A stretch of 64,000 nucleotides of DNA from Gnetum montanum (taxonomy: Eukaryota > Streptophyta > Gnetopsida > Gnetales > Gnetaceae), in contig MNCI01000958.1 in NCBI GenBank assembly GCA_015680685.1, positions 375,330 to 439,329 of the forward strand, in the 5' to 3' direction. The notes under the pieces are model-generated. The model made no database searches. It worked only from the letters and a program-made list of their open reading frames with translations, and was not told the DNA's origin. Shown piece after piece: positions 1 to 12,880 of this stretch (the stretch's first letter is position 1; every line of letters starts with the position of its first letter). The translations under genes and the position numbers were made by a program.

Positions 1-2886
1 AAGAATTTTAAGCAAGAGCCCCTAGAGTTAAAAACTCTACCTACCAGCTTGGAATATGCATTCTTGAAAAATAGCAAGATAGTTATACTTAATGTCAAAA
101 TTGCTTTTGAACAAGAAGCAAAACTATTGGAAGTGATCAACAAATAGCCAATAGTCTTTTCTTGGTCATATCTTGAACTCATTAGAATTGACCCACAAAT
201 ATGCTAGCATTGCATTTACACTAATCTGTCCATGAAGCCAAGAAGGCAACCACAATGGTGGTTGAACCCAAAATTAAAGCAAATTATCAAAGAGGAGATT
301 GAACAACTCCTTAAGGTAGGGTTCATCTACCCCATTGCAAATAGTGAGTGGGTCAACCCACTCGTGATAGTGCTAAAGAGAGGTGGAAAATGATGGGTTT
401 ACATAGACTTCAAACTATTGAACATGGCAACATTCAAGGATCATTTTCCATTACCATTCATTGATGAGGTATTGGACATCATTTCTGGGCATTACTACTA
501 CAATTTTCTGGATGGTTATAGTGGCTATAACTAGATCTAGATTACACCAGAAGATCAGGCCAAAACAATATGCACAAGTCCCTAGGGGACTTTTACATAT
601 TGTTAGATGTCATTCAGTCTATGCAATGCCCCTACAACATTTCAATGCCTGGTCCTTAGTATTTTCCAACAATAGATTGGTAGCAGGGTATAAGTCCTTA
701 TGGGTGACTTCTCTGCCTATGGGGCTACATTTAAGCAAGCCCTGAATTACCTTAAGCAAGTGCTGAAAAGATGTATTGAAACAAACTTTAGGCTTAACTG
801 GTAGAAAGCCATTTAATGATCTAGGAGGGCATAGTACTAAGGCACATAATTACTCAGGTAGGGATCGAGGTAGACCCTAAAAAGATAAGGGTCATCCAAG
901 GAACCACTCACCAACCCAAAATTGTCAAAGATGTTTGGTCATTCCTTGGATACATCGATTACTATTAGTGATTTATAGAGAATTTCTCTAAGATAGCAAA
1001 GCCATTGGTCGAGCTTACAAAGAAAGATGCTCCATTCATTTGGACCAAGGAGTGTGAACATGCATTCCAATAGCTAAGGGAAAAACTCGTAGAAACTCCA
1101 ATTCTACAGGCACTAGACTAGTCCATACCATTTCATTTAATGACAAATGCATCTAATTATGTCTTGGGAGCTATGCTTACATAGTTGGACAATAAGCAAC
1201 ATCCATAGTACATCCACTGTGCAAGTAGAAGCATTGTGGGTGCACAACTAAATTACACCACCACAAAAAAAGAACTAATGGTAGTGGTGTATGCTCTGGA
1301 AAAATTTAGGCACTGTGTGCTTGGATATAAAGTATTTTTGCACACTAATCATAGTGCCATCCGCTGCCTAATGAACAAACCAATGGTGAGCCCACATATC
1401 ATACAGTGGCTTGTGATCTTGCAAGAATTCCATCTTGCAATGGTAGATCAAAAGGAAACTGAGAATGTGGTCACTGACCACTTATCTCAGTTGCAATGGG
1501 ATAACAAAGAGGAGGAAAGCCCATTATCTAATATGTTTCTTAATGAACTCCTATTTGCTACTACAATAAATGAACAAATGCTTGCAGAACAAAAATGATA
1601 TGATGGCATCCTCACTTATCCTCTCACTCAAGAGATGCTACAAGATCTAGACCATACAAAGAAACAATAGTTTCTTTATTGGGCTAAGTACTTCATGGAA
1701 ATCAAGGGATACCTTTACAAGGTGTGTGTCGATGGCCTGGTTCGTTGGTGTGCCCTTGATGCAAATTAATTATGAGTTCTCCAAGATGCTCACGAAGGTC
1801 CCTGTGGAGGCCACTATGCTAGGAGATACAGCCATAAAAATCCTGATGGTAGCATACTATTGGCCCATAATCTTCAGGGATGCCCACCAATTTGTCTAAT
1901 CCTATGAAAGCTATCAATGAGATGGTGAGATGACTACACGAATGGAGGAGTGGATTCAACTACTAGAGCCCTTTAACATATGGAGCATTGACTTCATGGC
2001 TCTCATCACACCCATGTCCAACAAAAAGGTGTATATAATTATCACCATTAACTACTATGCCAAATGGGTAGAAGTAGCAGCCATCACTGATTGTACATCA
2101 TCCACTACTGCTTTATTTATATAACAAAATGTTGTAAATAGGTTTGGGATGGCACATGTACTGATTTCTGGCAATGGAACTCATTTTATAGGTGCCACTT
2201 TTCGAAAACTCATGCAATGCTTAAGGGTTGAACATAAATTAACAACATCCTATCATCCCCAAGCCAACAACTAAGTAGAGGTAACTAACAAGGAGATTAC
2301 AAAGATTCTAACAAGAACTATTAACAAATATAGGAGAGACTAGAGCACAAAACTCAACGATGTCCTTTAGGCCTACCACTCAACATGGAAACTCCCTATT
2401 GACTACTCTCCCTACAAGTTGGTGTACAAAAAAATTTTCAACGCTTCCTATTCAATCCGAGCTTTGTATACTTTCAACAACCTATGACCTGGACCTTAAC
2501 CTAAGCCTAGCATAAAGAGAAAGACTGATCAACTTGAATGTGCTAGAAAAAAATTGTTTAGTAGCCCTATGCTTGAATGAAGTGCACAAAGAATTCAACA
2601 AGCAACAACATGACCTTAGAATATGGAAAGTGAAATTTTGACTAAGAGATAAGGTTCTTTACTAGAACCCCAAACGCGTACCTTAGAAAACTAAATTCCA
2701 AATGTTGTGGAAAGGGCCTTATACAATTGATGAAACCTTTCCTTCTGGGGCCATAATCATATACAAACCTAAGAGCCCAAATAAAAAGCAGTTGGTCAAC
2801 ATCCAACAAATTAAGCCTTTCCATGAGCGTAAGCAAGCCAGTGCAATAAATACCTCAACGGATGGACAACCATGCTTAGTTTTTTG
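1..2886 (+). pseudogene. Decayed pol (RT, RNase H, integrase)
   Basis: Homology to the pol at 62371-63550 (minus) begins at base 1, just before the reverse transcriptase. Seen in order: RT finger/palm text (about 250-720), the RT active-site region, RNase H (1236-1598), an integrase zinc-binding/core region (about 1690-2450) and the integrase C-terminal tail ending at the stop at 2884-2886. Many stops and several frameshifts break it (no single frame survives from 780 to 1240). The catalytic box that reads FMDDF in the sister copies reads LMGDF here (about 701-715), so the first active-site aspartate is lost. This copy cannot encode a working polymerase. The FMDD-F-x-Y-G context and the LTR type point to the Athila/Tat branch rather than chromoviruses. 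Confidence 0.85.
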
Positions 2887-5007
2887 AATCTCCTCCTCCC
2901 AACTTAGTCACTAGGGAGATGGCCATTCATGCTAACCATACCCATGGCTTCTCAGTTTTTCACTTTTTGTTTTACACATTTTTGTTTTACACTTTGTTGA
3001 TTTTTACCTCTTTTTGGTTTTTCACTCAATTGATTTTCTTAATTTTTTGTTTTATAACATCGTTAGTATGTTTTATCCTTATTGAATATTTTATACTTTC
3101 TTATATATTTTACTTTATTTTTTGCATGACTTTTCATTATTTTTGCTAACAAAAGTTCTTTATTACCGCAAGACATAATGCCAATGTTGCTATTTACTAA
3201 TGGTGGTTTGTGCTTAATGTTTTGTTTGCTAGTGTCTAGTTTCTATTTCTAAATTTTTGCACTAATGGCTAAGTCATGGTTTCTTTTTCATGGAATAGGC
3301 AATGAGTCCATGACATCTGCCCATCCACACAATATATGGTTTTCTTATTTTCAAAGTTTGAGGTCCCTTTTCATTAAATAAACTTTTAATAAATTTGTGA
3401 TCTTGGTAGTTTCTAGTATTGGAAAGGATTCAAAGATTTGCATAGGATGTGACTTTAAGGGGACTCACTACTCTTTATACTCTTATGCTTACCTAGGTGC
3501 TTGAGTTTTTTCATAGACTTCTTACCGTTCTATGTTAACCAATAACAAGAAGTAGAATAAATTCTTTGCATGGTGTGGTTCCCATTTCAAACAAAAAAAA
3601 AAGAGAGAGAGAACAAAGAAGAAAAAAAACATGATGGGAATTCAATGCACATCCCTTAGATAAATAAACAAGGTACAAGCACTAGTTATGGGACTAGAAA
3701 GACATGTTACCCATGCCTGAAGATCCCCTCTAACTAAGGCCCTCTCTCACTTCCTACTTCTCTTTTCTTCTCTTTGTGGAATGGTGGTTATTCTGTGGGA
3801 GAACTCTTGTGTCTCAAAGGGATGCATCAGTCTTGCGATGGCTATGTGAAGTCACTGAAAGAGGTTGGTTTTGGTTTGGACTAAGAATGGATCTTCTTAG
3901 GTCATTTAAACACAAAATCCACAAGGGACTCCTTATGACCTCAATTTGGAATTCCATTTCACCTCTTCCATCATTCGTCTTTCCTATCCATAACTCACCT
4001 CACTGCTGAAGTCCATGTTCTTGATTTGGTGTCTTGGTCTAACATACTTGAATTCTTAGGTGGACTCTTCCAGGTTTTGATCCTCAACTTCCATCAACCA
4101 CTAATCACCTATGGGGCCCACAGACTCCTTAGGTTGACATTATACAAGGGTAAACAAGGAGTGTGCCTACTCTAGGAAAGACCCACTTGCATATATCTTG
4201 GTTGGGTTCATTAAGCACCTTATCCTTAGGCATTCTTGTAATCAAAATATTTTGTACACCCATCTTTTACTTCAAACCATGTGCTCCTTTACATATTCTA
4301 TTCAATAAATACACTCTCCATCAAATTTTTCAATTTTTGAGCTTTTAAAGACCCTCTTCAATGATTTCATCATATTCTTGGCTTTTCTAGCACTCCATGG
4401 ACCCCAAATTCATTGAAAAATTCCTTGTAATTTTAAAGATATTCAAAATTCAAAATTTTCCCTACAAGCTCTGTATACGAGGCCCCGTTGATGGAGCAAA
4501 TGCATATACGAGGCCCCATATACACAGCCTCGTCAACATAGTGGAAAAATATTATATATATGCACAACCCCACTTTGAAATTTTCACATTCTCACAAATG
4601 CCAAGGGAGTTTTTCAAATTTTCAAAGCCCAAAACCTTCTAGAGCCCATAACATCCTAATTGTTTATCCAAATAACTCCATTCTTCAACCCTATAGCTAT
4701 TGAAGGTGAGCTCTTAGGCGTGGGGGCCACAATTATGCCATTTTTGATAGAAATGTTTTCATCATTTTTTCTAAGTCCCACAAAGGTTTAACTAAAAAAT
4801 CAACTATTACACACAAAATTACAAGAGTTAAACCTTTCCAACAAGCTCTGGTAAAATTTATAATAAAAATTAATAAATAATTAATCAAATAATCAATCTT
4901 CCATGGTCCAAACTTAGCCAAAGTGTAACTAACTAATGAGAGAATGTATTCAAAAATTTAAAGTTACACATTATATCTACTAATCCATGGATGTGTTGTG
5001 ACCATAG
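2887..5007 (+). other. Non-coding 3' internal region of the left element
   Basis: No credible gene. Bases 2887 to about 4360 align by eye with 23850-25160 and, inverted, with 59660-60980 of the sister elements, including an A-rich/GAGAGA stretch at 3592-3612. A degenerate polypurine-like motif (acttagtcactagggagatgg) lies at 2899-2919. Bases 4471-4541 contain two 'tatacgaggcccc' motifs and 'agcctcgtcaaca', which recur in this element's LTR near 8145. The remaining bases to 5007 are AT-rich and unassigned. Confidence 0.6.
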
Positions 5008-7895
5008 ATGGCATCAAAAGGGAAACACAGGTAGGAAGTAGGACCATCTCAACCAAGGGAGAAATGCTCTAGAATGGAAAGGGGCCAAGAACAAGCCCAA
5101 GAAGAACCACTTGCAACCCATGCCATAGGTCCTCTTAGGGAAGAGGTTGCAGTGGAATCTATTCAATAGATTCCAAAATTAGTAGTAGCAATAGAACATT
5201 CCCACTGGGATGATGCACCAACCCAACAAGCAAATCTTGTGGTAACCTTGACAGAAGCCTACCTGAATCAAATCAAATCAAGGGATGTCTAAAAAATAGT
5301 TCTCTAAGAGTTAAACTTTGACCCTTTCCTGGAGTAAGCACCAAAAGAAGTGTAGGACCAACTAAATGCCTCTCCCATGTGGCTAATCATCACTTCCACT
5401 AGGGAGTGGTACATGGGAGAGACATTCCTATTCTGAAAAAACAAGCAAGTTGGTTTAATAGTCAAAATCAAAAACATCTTAGTGTCCTACTTAGTGTAGG
5501 CCGCTGCTAAAGTGCTTGGGTTGCCAAAAATAGGAGCCAATCTCACTGAGATTCCAATGTAGGCAAACCTTAACATCAAGAAAGAATGGATGTGACGATG
5601 TTATGGTGTTGACCGAAAGGATTTTGGTGCACTCACACCAGTAGAAAGGATCCACTACAAGATTGTGGCCTTCCACCTTAATCTCACAGTGAGGCCAAGC
5701 AAAATCACTACCTTTTCTACTCATGCATGCACTGCTTTGAGTGGGAGATTCCCTATTAACCTTCCACAATTGATCTATCTAGAGATGGAGAAGCGATTTA
5801 AGGAAAATGAATGTGGAAGGAAGACACTTCCCTTTCCATGCCTTGTCAAAAAGCTCTGTTTGAGGGGAGGAATACTCTGTTATACAAATGATGCTATTAA
5901 GCGTGCTTTGATCGTTAATGAGATAGAGATGATGAAAGATAAGACGCCTACAACAATCATTCAAGAAGAGGAGCAGCAACCACCACCTCCACTTGCCACT
6001 CAAACAATTATGCTAAACATCACTATAATAACCCAACAATTGCATAAATATAGAGAATGGTTAAGTGAACAAAAGAAATAAGCAAGCACGAGTGGCGGGG
6101 ACCCATCTGTGTACCAACCAACAATGAGTCACCTAAATGAGATGGCCAAACAATTAGCCTAATGGATGGAGGTGGATCTATTTTCTTGGTCCAAAGAATG
6201 TAGCTACCCACAAGATTGAATCTTAGTGCTAGAGAGGTCATGGTATCTCTCATAGAATAGTAGCCACTCCCAGAAATTTCTAAGAATGTTGCAACCTTCT
6301 TAGTGCACTTGGATGAAGGTGAGGGGGCAATAATTTTGGTGATGTAGCACCAAGGGTAGGAGATAGTAGCAAAGGTGGTTGCTGATAGAATAGTTGAAAC
6401 ACTTAATTCATTTGTGGTGTCTGTACCAAACGTCACTACACTCAAGGATGTGCAAATGTCTGCAAGGACCACAACTGGCATAATAAATGCAACACAACAT
6501 GAAAAACTGCTGGACTGACTGGTGGGAATAGGGCTACGACTTCTGGATATCTTTGATCTTCCAGACAATATTACTACAGTCTAGTCAGAGCTACTAGAGG
6601 CAAGGGGCAAAAACATCATCTTGAAGGGGCAAATCAAAATAGCCAAGGAGCTAAATGAACACTTGGCTGCTAAAATTGTCAAATTAAGAGCCCAAATTGC
6701 TGATCCTACATTTCTCAACCTGACATTGACAAAAGATGACACTCTTGAACAACTTCACACCAAACTGAAAGGGGTTGAGGATGTGGTGGAAACAACAATG
6801 TTCTACCAATTCTTGGCAAAGGCTACATAGCACAAAATTTAGAAGGCCTTGGATCAGATCCACTAGGAGAATGTACAATTGACTGTAGAAAACCATCGCC
6901 TATGGAATGTTAATGAGCACAAATAGCAATCAACCAACTTCATCCATCAATAATAGGAACAACTGGCTAAAGTGAACACAAAGCTAAGGAGATTAGCAAT
7001 AGAAAACAGAAACCTCTCCATGGAGGAGGTTTGTGCCCTTCACCATAAGACTACAATAGAGGTAGCCGCTTGGAAATCAGAGGCTCTCAAATTTAAGCAA
7101 GTCAAGGATCATTACAAAGATCAAGTTTATCTACAGAAAGAAGTAAATGAAAAACACATCCAGTTGCTAAAGATGAAAATGAATGAAATCCTCCAACAAC
7201 ACCAGCAAGGAAGAGAATTGTGGCAACCTATCGTTGATGGGATAGATGCCTACAATAAAATGGAAATTCACATGAAGGAGTTGTAGATTGAGAAGATGAT
7301 AGAATACATGGAGCTCACCAATCTCTAATATGCAAATCTAGCAACGTTGGTTGCCAAACGATCATGGTCAAAACTAGAGAAGTAGGTGGCCAGCTCATAC
7401 TTGTTGTACAAGGCCAAGTTCAAGCATCACAAAGACACCAAGTAAAAGCTTGTAGTGGCAAACACTAAACTCAAAGTTCTTAAGGGCAAATACATTGATC
7501 AAAGATCTATTGTTAAAAACCTAACCAAAGGGATGAATGACTACCAGAAGCTACAAAATGCAGTTAGGGTGTTTGATGTTGACCACAAACAATTTGTTGC
7601 CTAGTTTTTCAATACGAAGGAGTTGTTCCCAATAATGTCCTATCTATGGGATATCCCCATTCGAACCCACATTAGTGATGCCATGTGGATTTTGAATGAT
7701 CCTCAGAGTAAGGAGGAGAAGATGAAGGCATTACTAAATGTCTTTCGCCTTCCACTGGAGGTTGCCACTACAGCAGGATAGCCATAGCTGCCTCAACCAC
7801 CACACATGCTCGAAGCTGGTGAAGGTCCTTTAGAACCTTAGGAGCCTTCACTGCCTAGGACTATTTGATCTTCTCCACCACCTTTATGCCATTAG
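5008..7895 (+). pseudogene. Extra ORF between pol and 3' LTR: plant-transposon-protein-like domain plus coiled coil
   Basis: From the ATG at 5008 one frame stays readable to about 6100, with roughly a dozen stops. A second frame stays readable from about 6306 to the stop at 7893-7895, so one frameshift lies between. The N-terminal half ends in a block (about 5620-5890) with the order 'LTPVERIHYKIVAFHLNLTV ... GRFPINLPQLIYLEM ... LPFPCLVKKLCLRGG'. This resembles the 'putative plant transposon protein' domain (Transposase_32 type) often found next to Ty3 pol genes. A Pro/Gln-rich linker follows near 5960. The second half (6621-7700) is rich in Lys, Glu, Leu and Gln and looks like a long coiled coil. 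Extra ORFs in this position are known in Athila/Tat elements. The function is unknown, and the domain call is from memory of the family pattern, not a search. Confidence 0.55.
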
Positions 7896-8103
7896 AGGAT
7901 GTGTTGTTCAATTTTATGTACTCATGTCATGGTGTTCAGTTTTGTGTCATGAACACCATAATTTTTGTAATGTGTTGATTTGTGCACTTGGGCACTCAGT
8001 TTTATCATGTCAATTTGTTATGTCAAGAGTCAATCAATAATCCCATACCTTCTCAATTTTGTAAAGGAACTCAAGGACTAGTTTTCATTCAGTCGTGATG
8101 GTA
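7896..8103 (+). other. 3' terminal untranslated segment and polypurine-like tract
   Basis: This segment aligns with 25550-25707 of the complete element (shared 'gaacacca', 'gagtcaat(c)aataatcccatacc', 'aaggaact'). It ends in attcagtcgtgatggta directly against the LTR. The purine tract is weaker than the G-run of the sister copies (tcatgggggta). Confidence 0.65.
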
Positions 8104-9029
8104 TGATGAGCATCAAAGTGTCATGTCGATGGGCCCTCGTTGATGTAGCCTCGTCAACAAGCCTCCATCGACAAGGCCCCATTTACATGGTGTTGCCTCA
8201 TCAATGGAGCCATGTCAATGTGGCATTTACTACATCTACAGGGCCCTATCGACATAGCCCAATAGTAAAAACTATAAATACGAGCTCACATCCATGATTA
8301 TGGGGAGGAGAGTCATAGTTGTAGCAAAGCTCTTGTAGTGCCCATAGCAGTAGTCAAAATGTGTACAGATCCTTATTCAAGCATTATTGTACTTGAACCA
8401 CACCAGTGTGTACGATAATAAAGATAAGCCTTTTGATTAAACCTTGCAACACTTAGAATAGATTAATGATTTATTTATGCATTTATTGTTTTTATTAAAT
8501 ATGAAATTAATTAAGATCAGTTAGACTTTAAGAAATTAGTTGATTAATTAAGCTAAATAGATTAAGCACATAAGTATAATTACTTCAAGCATAAACATGT
8601 ATTCACTTGGTAATCCTAGCAATGTTATTGCTTGGTTCGCCTAGTAGCATAGCGCTTGGTAACCTAGCAATGGATACATGGGTTCAAGGCATGTATAGAA
8701 AGTAGGACTAGATGCTTATGTTAGGACTAGTTAGAGACTAGTTAAGTAGTTAAATTAAATTAGTTATTAAATTGCTTCATCTCTTTACTTTAAGTACCAA
8801 GGAACATAAAACATAAAACAATAAAGATCATATGCCTCAATTGCACTTAACCATACCTTTGTACATCACAGGTGTAATTGGGAAGACAAGAAATGACCAT
8901 TATGATAGGTTTCACTTCCTAGAAGACTATTATACTGGAAGACATAGAGTCCATGAAATTCGACCGGATTGAGCGTGAACGCTTCATGATTCGTATGGTT
9001 GAGCACAGGGGTACCTTCACCGCTCATCA
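8104..9029 (+). repeat. 3' LTR of the left Athila/Tat-type element
   Basis: Begins TGATGAGCATC and ends ACCTTCACCGCTCATCA, matching the ends of the other family LTRs. TATA box at 8272-8280 (ctataaata); 'aataaag' near 8418 sits where the other LTRs carry a likely poly(A) signal. The conserved middle 'cttggtaacctagcaatg' and the 3' part near 8990-9029 are shared with 17440-17796. The U3 lacks the GATATC array and instead carries 'cctcgtcaac / ccatcgacaaggcccc' motifs. Confidence 0.85.
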
Positions 9030-9334
9030 AATGTTGTGCATATGTTCCATCCATCATTACCCTGCTTACTATCATCCACTTCCAACATCGTCTATGCCTT
9101 GCAAGTATTGTCTTTTGCATGCCCAATGCTAATCTATCTATGTATTTACCTATATCACTTTGGGACCTATGTCTTAAACATTCCCACCATTAATAGAGTC
9201 ACGATTCTAAGGAGGGTAGAAATAATAAGTAAAATCTATATCATAACTATTAAACAAGTTAAGAGACTAGTCATAATAGGTAACCATGTTTAGAGTAAAG
9301 GTAACCAAACCCTAAAAAATCAACTGATATCATA
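9030..9334. other. Unassigned spacer
   Basis: No gene or repeat could be recognised between the LTR and the RT fragment. Confidence 0.5.
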
Positions 9335-9702
9335 CTTCCTAAAGAACTTAAGGAATTTGAACATTCAATCATTGATGAAACTAAAGAATTACCAACTAAA
9401 TAAATCATACAACATTTTATTAATATTTTTCCAAAGACTAAACTTGTATCAAAAGATCCTTATCAATTCTCTACCATTAAATTATGAGAATTAAAAGTGC
9501 AATTAGAACAATTACTTGAGGAGGGTAATATATATCCCAATGTCTTTCCTTGGGATGCATCAATCTTGTTTGTTAAGAAAAAAGATATTACCTTAAACTT
9601 ATACATTGATTATTAGGAGTTAAATAAGGTAACAATTAAAAATGCTTATCCCTTTCCTAGAATCAATGATTTATTTGACTAACTTACAAGAGCATATTAT
9701 TT
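9335..9702 (+). pseudogene. Chromovirus-type RT N-terminal fragment
   Basis: One frame with four internal stops reads through the start of a Ty3-gypsy reverse transcriptase. Visible words are '[17 protein letters not shown]', '[10 protein letters not shown]', 'YIDY*ELNKVTIKNAYPFPRI' and 'LFD*LTRAYY'. The 'ELNKVTIKN.YP.PRI' box is typical of chromoviruses and differs from the FMDDF-type RT of the flanking elements. The homology stops on both sides before protease and before the YxDD box, so this is an isolated relic. It is not part of the old chromovirus at 12881-28130, which has its own RT at 15880-16640. Confidence 0.75.
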
Positions 9703-12700
9703 TTTTAGAGATTGATTTAAAATTAAGATATCATTAGTTTTTTATCTATTTGTAGTTACGAATAATCATGATGATTCAATAAAGAGTTGTAACTTCTTAC
9801 GAAAGATAACACAATGCAAGTTCTCACTTTGTAATTTATGAATAGTGAGACAGCAACATGGAATAATAATGGATATAACAATGAAGGTATGAATATGAAG
9901 AATGATGAAGAAATGTACTACATCAAAGGAGCAAGTAGTAGCAAGCAATAATGTTGATGGAAGTATAACAAAATACAAAAGTCATTATGATCCATAGATT
10001 CATAACTTGTAAATGAAAGAAGTGACAAAGTATCCAATTTCGTAAAGAGGACAAGAAGATCCAAGATGAGTAATTCATAATATGATATAATTCCTAAAGA
10101 GGAAGTAAAAACCATTCAAAAGTTGTGATAGAGTAAAGAGAATGACTATGAAAAGGGACAGACTATGAATGAGGTATTAGTCCATAAGAGGCTAAGCTAT
10201 GGATCACTAAAGAAATCTAAGAGGTCCCAACCCACACAAGATTGAGCAATGAGAAAAATTCCAAGAAGACTTGTCATAAAGCATCATAAGAGTGTATCTA
10301 AAGAAAAAAAAGAGGAGGAGAAGAATATGTTACAAAGAAGAGACTCATAATGAGTGAGCCAAGTATAAAGAAGTAAGGATAGTGAAACAAGTCTAAGTAC
10401 AAGAGTTTGTAATATATTGACTTATGAACTACAATAATGAGTATATTATATATTATGATGAAGAAGTGAATACAAACCAAAAGAAGATACATTGCCATAA
10501 ACATCAACATCACCAAAACATAGGAAGTTCTTAGCAAGGCAAGACCTCAAGATATATTAAGCCCAAAGAGGTTGTTATAAATTAGCATAATAAGGAACAA
10601 GTATCAAGTAATGAAATTAGTACAATGTAAATCTATTTATCATAAGAGGATTCGTAAGTAGCCAAATCATTAAGACTTATGACACTCAGAATTATCAAGA
10701 ATACAAGGAGCAATAACCATTACAAAGAGAGCCACGATCTCCATGAAATTAATATTACTATTAGCTATAAAGGTGGATCTCTGTGTAAAAGATCCTCAAG
10801 CACCAATGTTGTTTTACAAACACAACGAAATATCAACACATAAATTTGAACATTCATGCTTTAAAAATTCAAAGATATTATCATTTTGAAAAAAAGATTT
10901 ATTTTAAAAATATGCCATAAAAGTTTATAATACTTATAAAGACAACTAGTCTTGAATACATAGCAACATAGATAAAGTTGATTGTAGAATATAACTTTGA
11001 CATAAAGTATTGTTCTTGCAAAATTATTCTTTCCTAACCTCACAAAAACACCTTCGCAAATTAAGCATAAAATACCTAACTTGTGGCCAAAAATAGTTTT
11101 TAATTCAATATAACCTTTGATAAGTTAATGATTATGACACACTTGGGCAAAAACTCAAGTTGAATGTGATTTGGCATATTGCACATTAGATAGGAACATT
11201 AGGAAACAAATGAAAACAATAAGTTTAAGTAGTAAAATTGACTAAGATTAACTACTAAAAACAAAACTAAGTATGGAAATGCACTATGATCAATATGAAA
11301 TAAAATCCAACTCTAAAAAGATGAATAAAATAACATAAAAATGACAAAATATGAAGAACTCAATGTGGGGGAAAGACTTCTAGTTCCTTCTAAGTGATAA
11401 AACTAATTAATTGAATGAATGAAAAGTGTTGGCATCCTAAGAAGGTCCAAAGCTATAAGTGTTGGTAAAAAACATAAAGAAGATAACACTAATAATAAAA
11501 ACTTAATTTATGAAAAAAAATGGGGCTTTTAGTGTTGAAATTAAACATTTTGACAATGGATATGTTAGTAGGAAAGCCTTCAACATGGTCCAAAATCGAT
11601 TTGAAGCCAAAATAGGGCTATTTTGACTAATTGTCTAATAGGTGATGCTAGAGTTGAAAACATTTTAACTTTGGAACCAACAATGCTAATGTTGGAAAAT
11701 TTTAACTTTGAGACAATGACACAAGAGCTACCAAATTAACACTAATGTGAGATTGAGCTTATGAATTTCCAAGTAAAGCTATATGGCCATGGAGCATGCA
11801 AGAGATGCATAAAAGACAAATGCTCATGATTTTAGTCTCTCAAAATCCAAAAAAGCACTCTAGATCTCAAGAAATGTGTCCCAAATTTGAGATTTGATTC
11901 CATATTTATAGGCTTAGGATTTTCAAATTTGACCCTATAATTAAGTGGCATTAACCTAAAGTTTGTTTTTAAGAACTCTGACTTAGAGAATTGGGTAATG
12001 TGGGTTACGTGGAAGGTAATACTGATGTTGACACAAGGTCAACATCACTAGGGAGTTGGAAAATTTTTTAATTTTTTGCCAAATTGCAATTCCAAGCCTA
12101 GGAGACCCCTTTTAAACATCCAAACTACCATCGAATTGTGTTGTGATAATGCCTACAAGAAGCCAAGAAGCTCCTAGACTTGGGTAATATCATTAAGTGT
12201 TAACCTTGATGACCTAGAATGATGCTAATGCAAGCAGGGTGACGCTGACACTAGCATCAAGGTTACTTATCATACTTAGAAAATTTTTCATTCTTCAACC
12301 TCAAGATTGCCTCAAACCTACTAAAATTAATATTTGGTGCCTTGGAAATGATGTTGACTAGTCACTAGTATAGGAAAACATGCCTTGTTGATGGGTCAAA
12401 GGTTATTTCTCTCCAAAATGAGGGTCAAAGTAGCATAGGGATTCTTTTCCATGCTATTTTAGTCATCATTATAGAATTACATGGGCCTTACTTTCTTATG
12501 AACCTCATCACATGGATATGTAGGTTTGCAGAGGACCTTGATTTTAATGCTCAAGCTACAACCCTCTCTTCAGAGTGGGGCTCAAGGCTAAATGAAACTC
12601 TCTAAGGATGTCAATATTGTGTGTGTGATTGTGTGGGTGTGCACATCTCATTGGTTTGGTTACGTACTTGTTTACTTATGGTATCTTCCATACCTCTAAC

Positions 12701-12880
12701 CATTAAATAACCAGTTTTATGCTTTTATGTTATGTTGCAAGGTACTCTGAGCATTGATGTGTAGTCCACCCAAAGTCTACCCTCTCTTGTTGCTACTTTT
12801 GGACTATTAGGGGGTGTCGAATAGTATTTTCTAAGGGTGACATTGTTACAAAGCACTAGATTTGACATTGGCAGTTATTC
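9703..12880. other. Unassigned AT-rich region
   Basis: No convincing gene, LTR pair or RNA. From about 9860 to 10760 the + strand is strongly purine-rich with very few T-rich runs. From about 11340 to 12600 the text has short repeated words (gatgctaatg, gatgttgacac, gctgacactagcatc) that might belong to a decayed LTR or leader of the next element, but no matching copy was proven. Confidence 0.4.

Larger units (their letters stand above)
1..9029 (+). mobile_element. Athila/Tat-type Ty3-gypsy element, 5' part outside window
   Basis: Decayed pol, a long 3' internal region, an extra ORF, a polypurine-like tract and a 3' LTR follow each other on the + strand. The 5' LTR, gag and protease lie left of the window. 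The pol text, the 3' non-coding text (for example the 'tgcatggtgtggttc' block near 3565) and the LTR ends match the elements at 16938-26532 and 58243-64000, so all three belong to one family. This copy differs in carrying about 3.5 kb with a long extra ORF before its LTR. No target-site duplication can be tested because the left end is missing; the 5 bases after the LTR are AATGT. Confidence 0.85.

Noticed and set aside
6023-6568. 181-codon ORF on the minus strand
   Set aside because: It lies opposite the decayed extra ORF of the left element, whose sense frames match the domain and coiled-coil pattern; the antisense protein shows no recognisable features.
11340-12880. Possible 5' LTR or leader of the old chromovirus
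   Set aside because: Short repeated words only; no matching 3' copy near 28130 could be shown.
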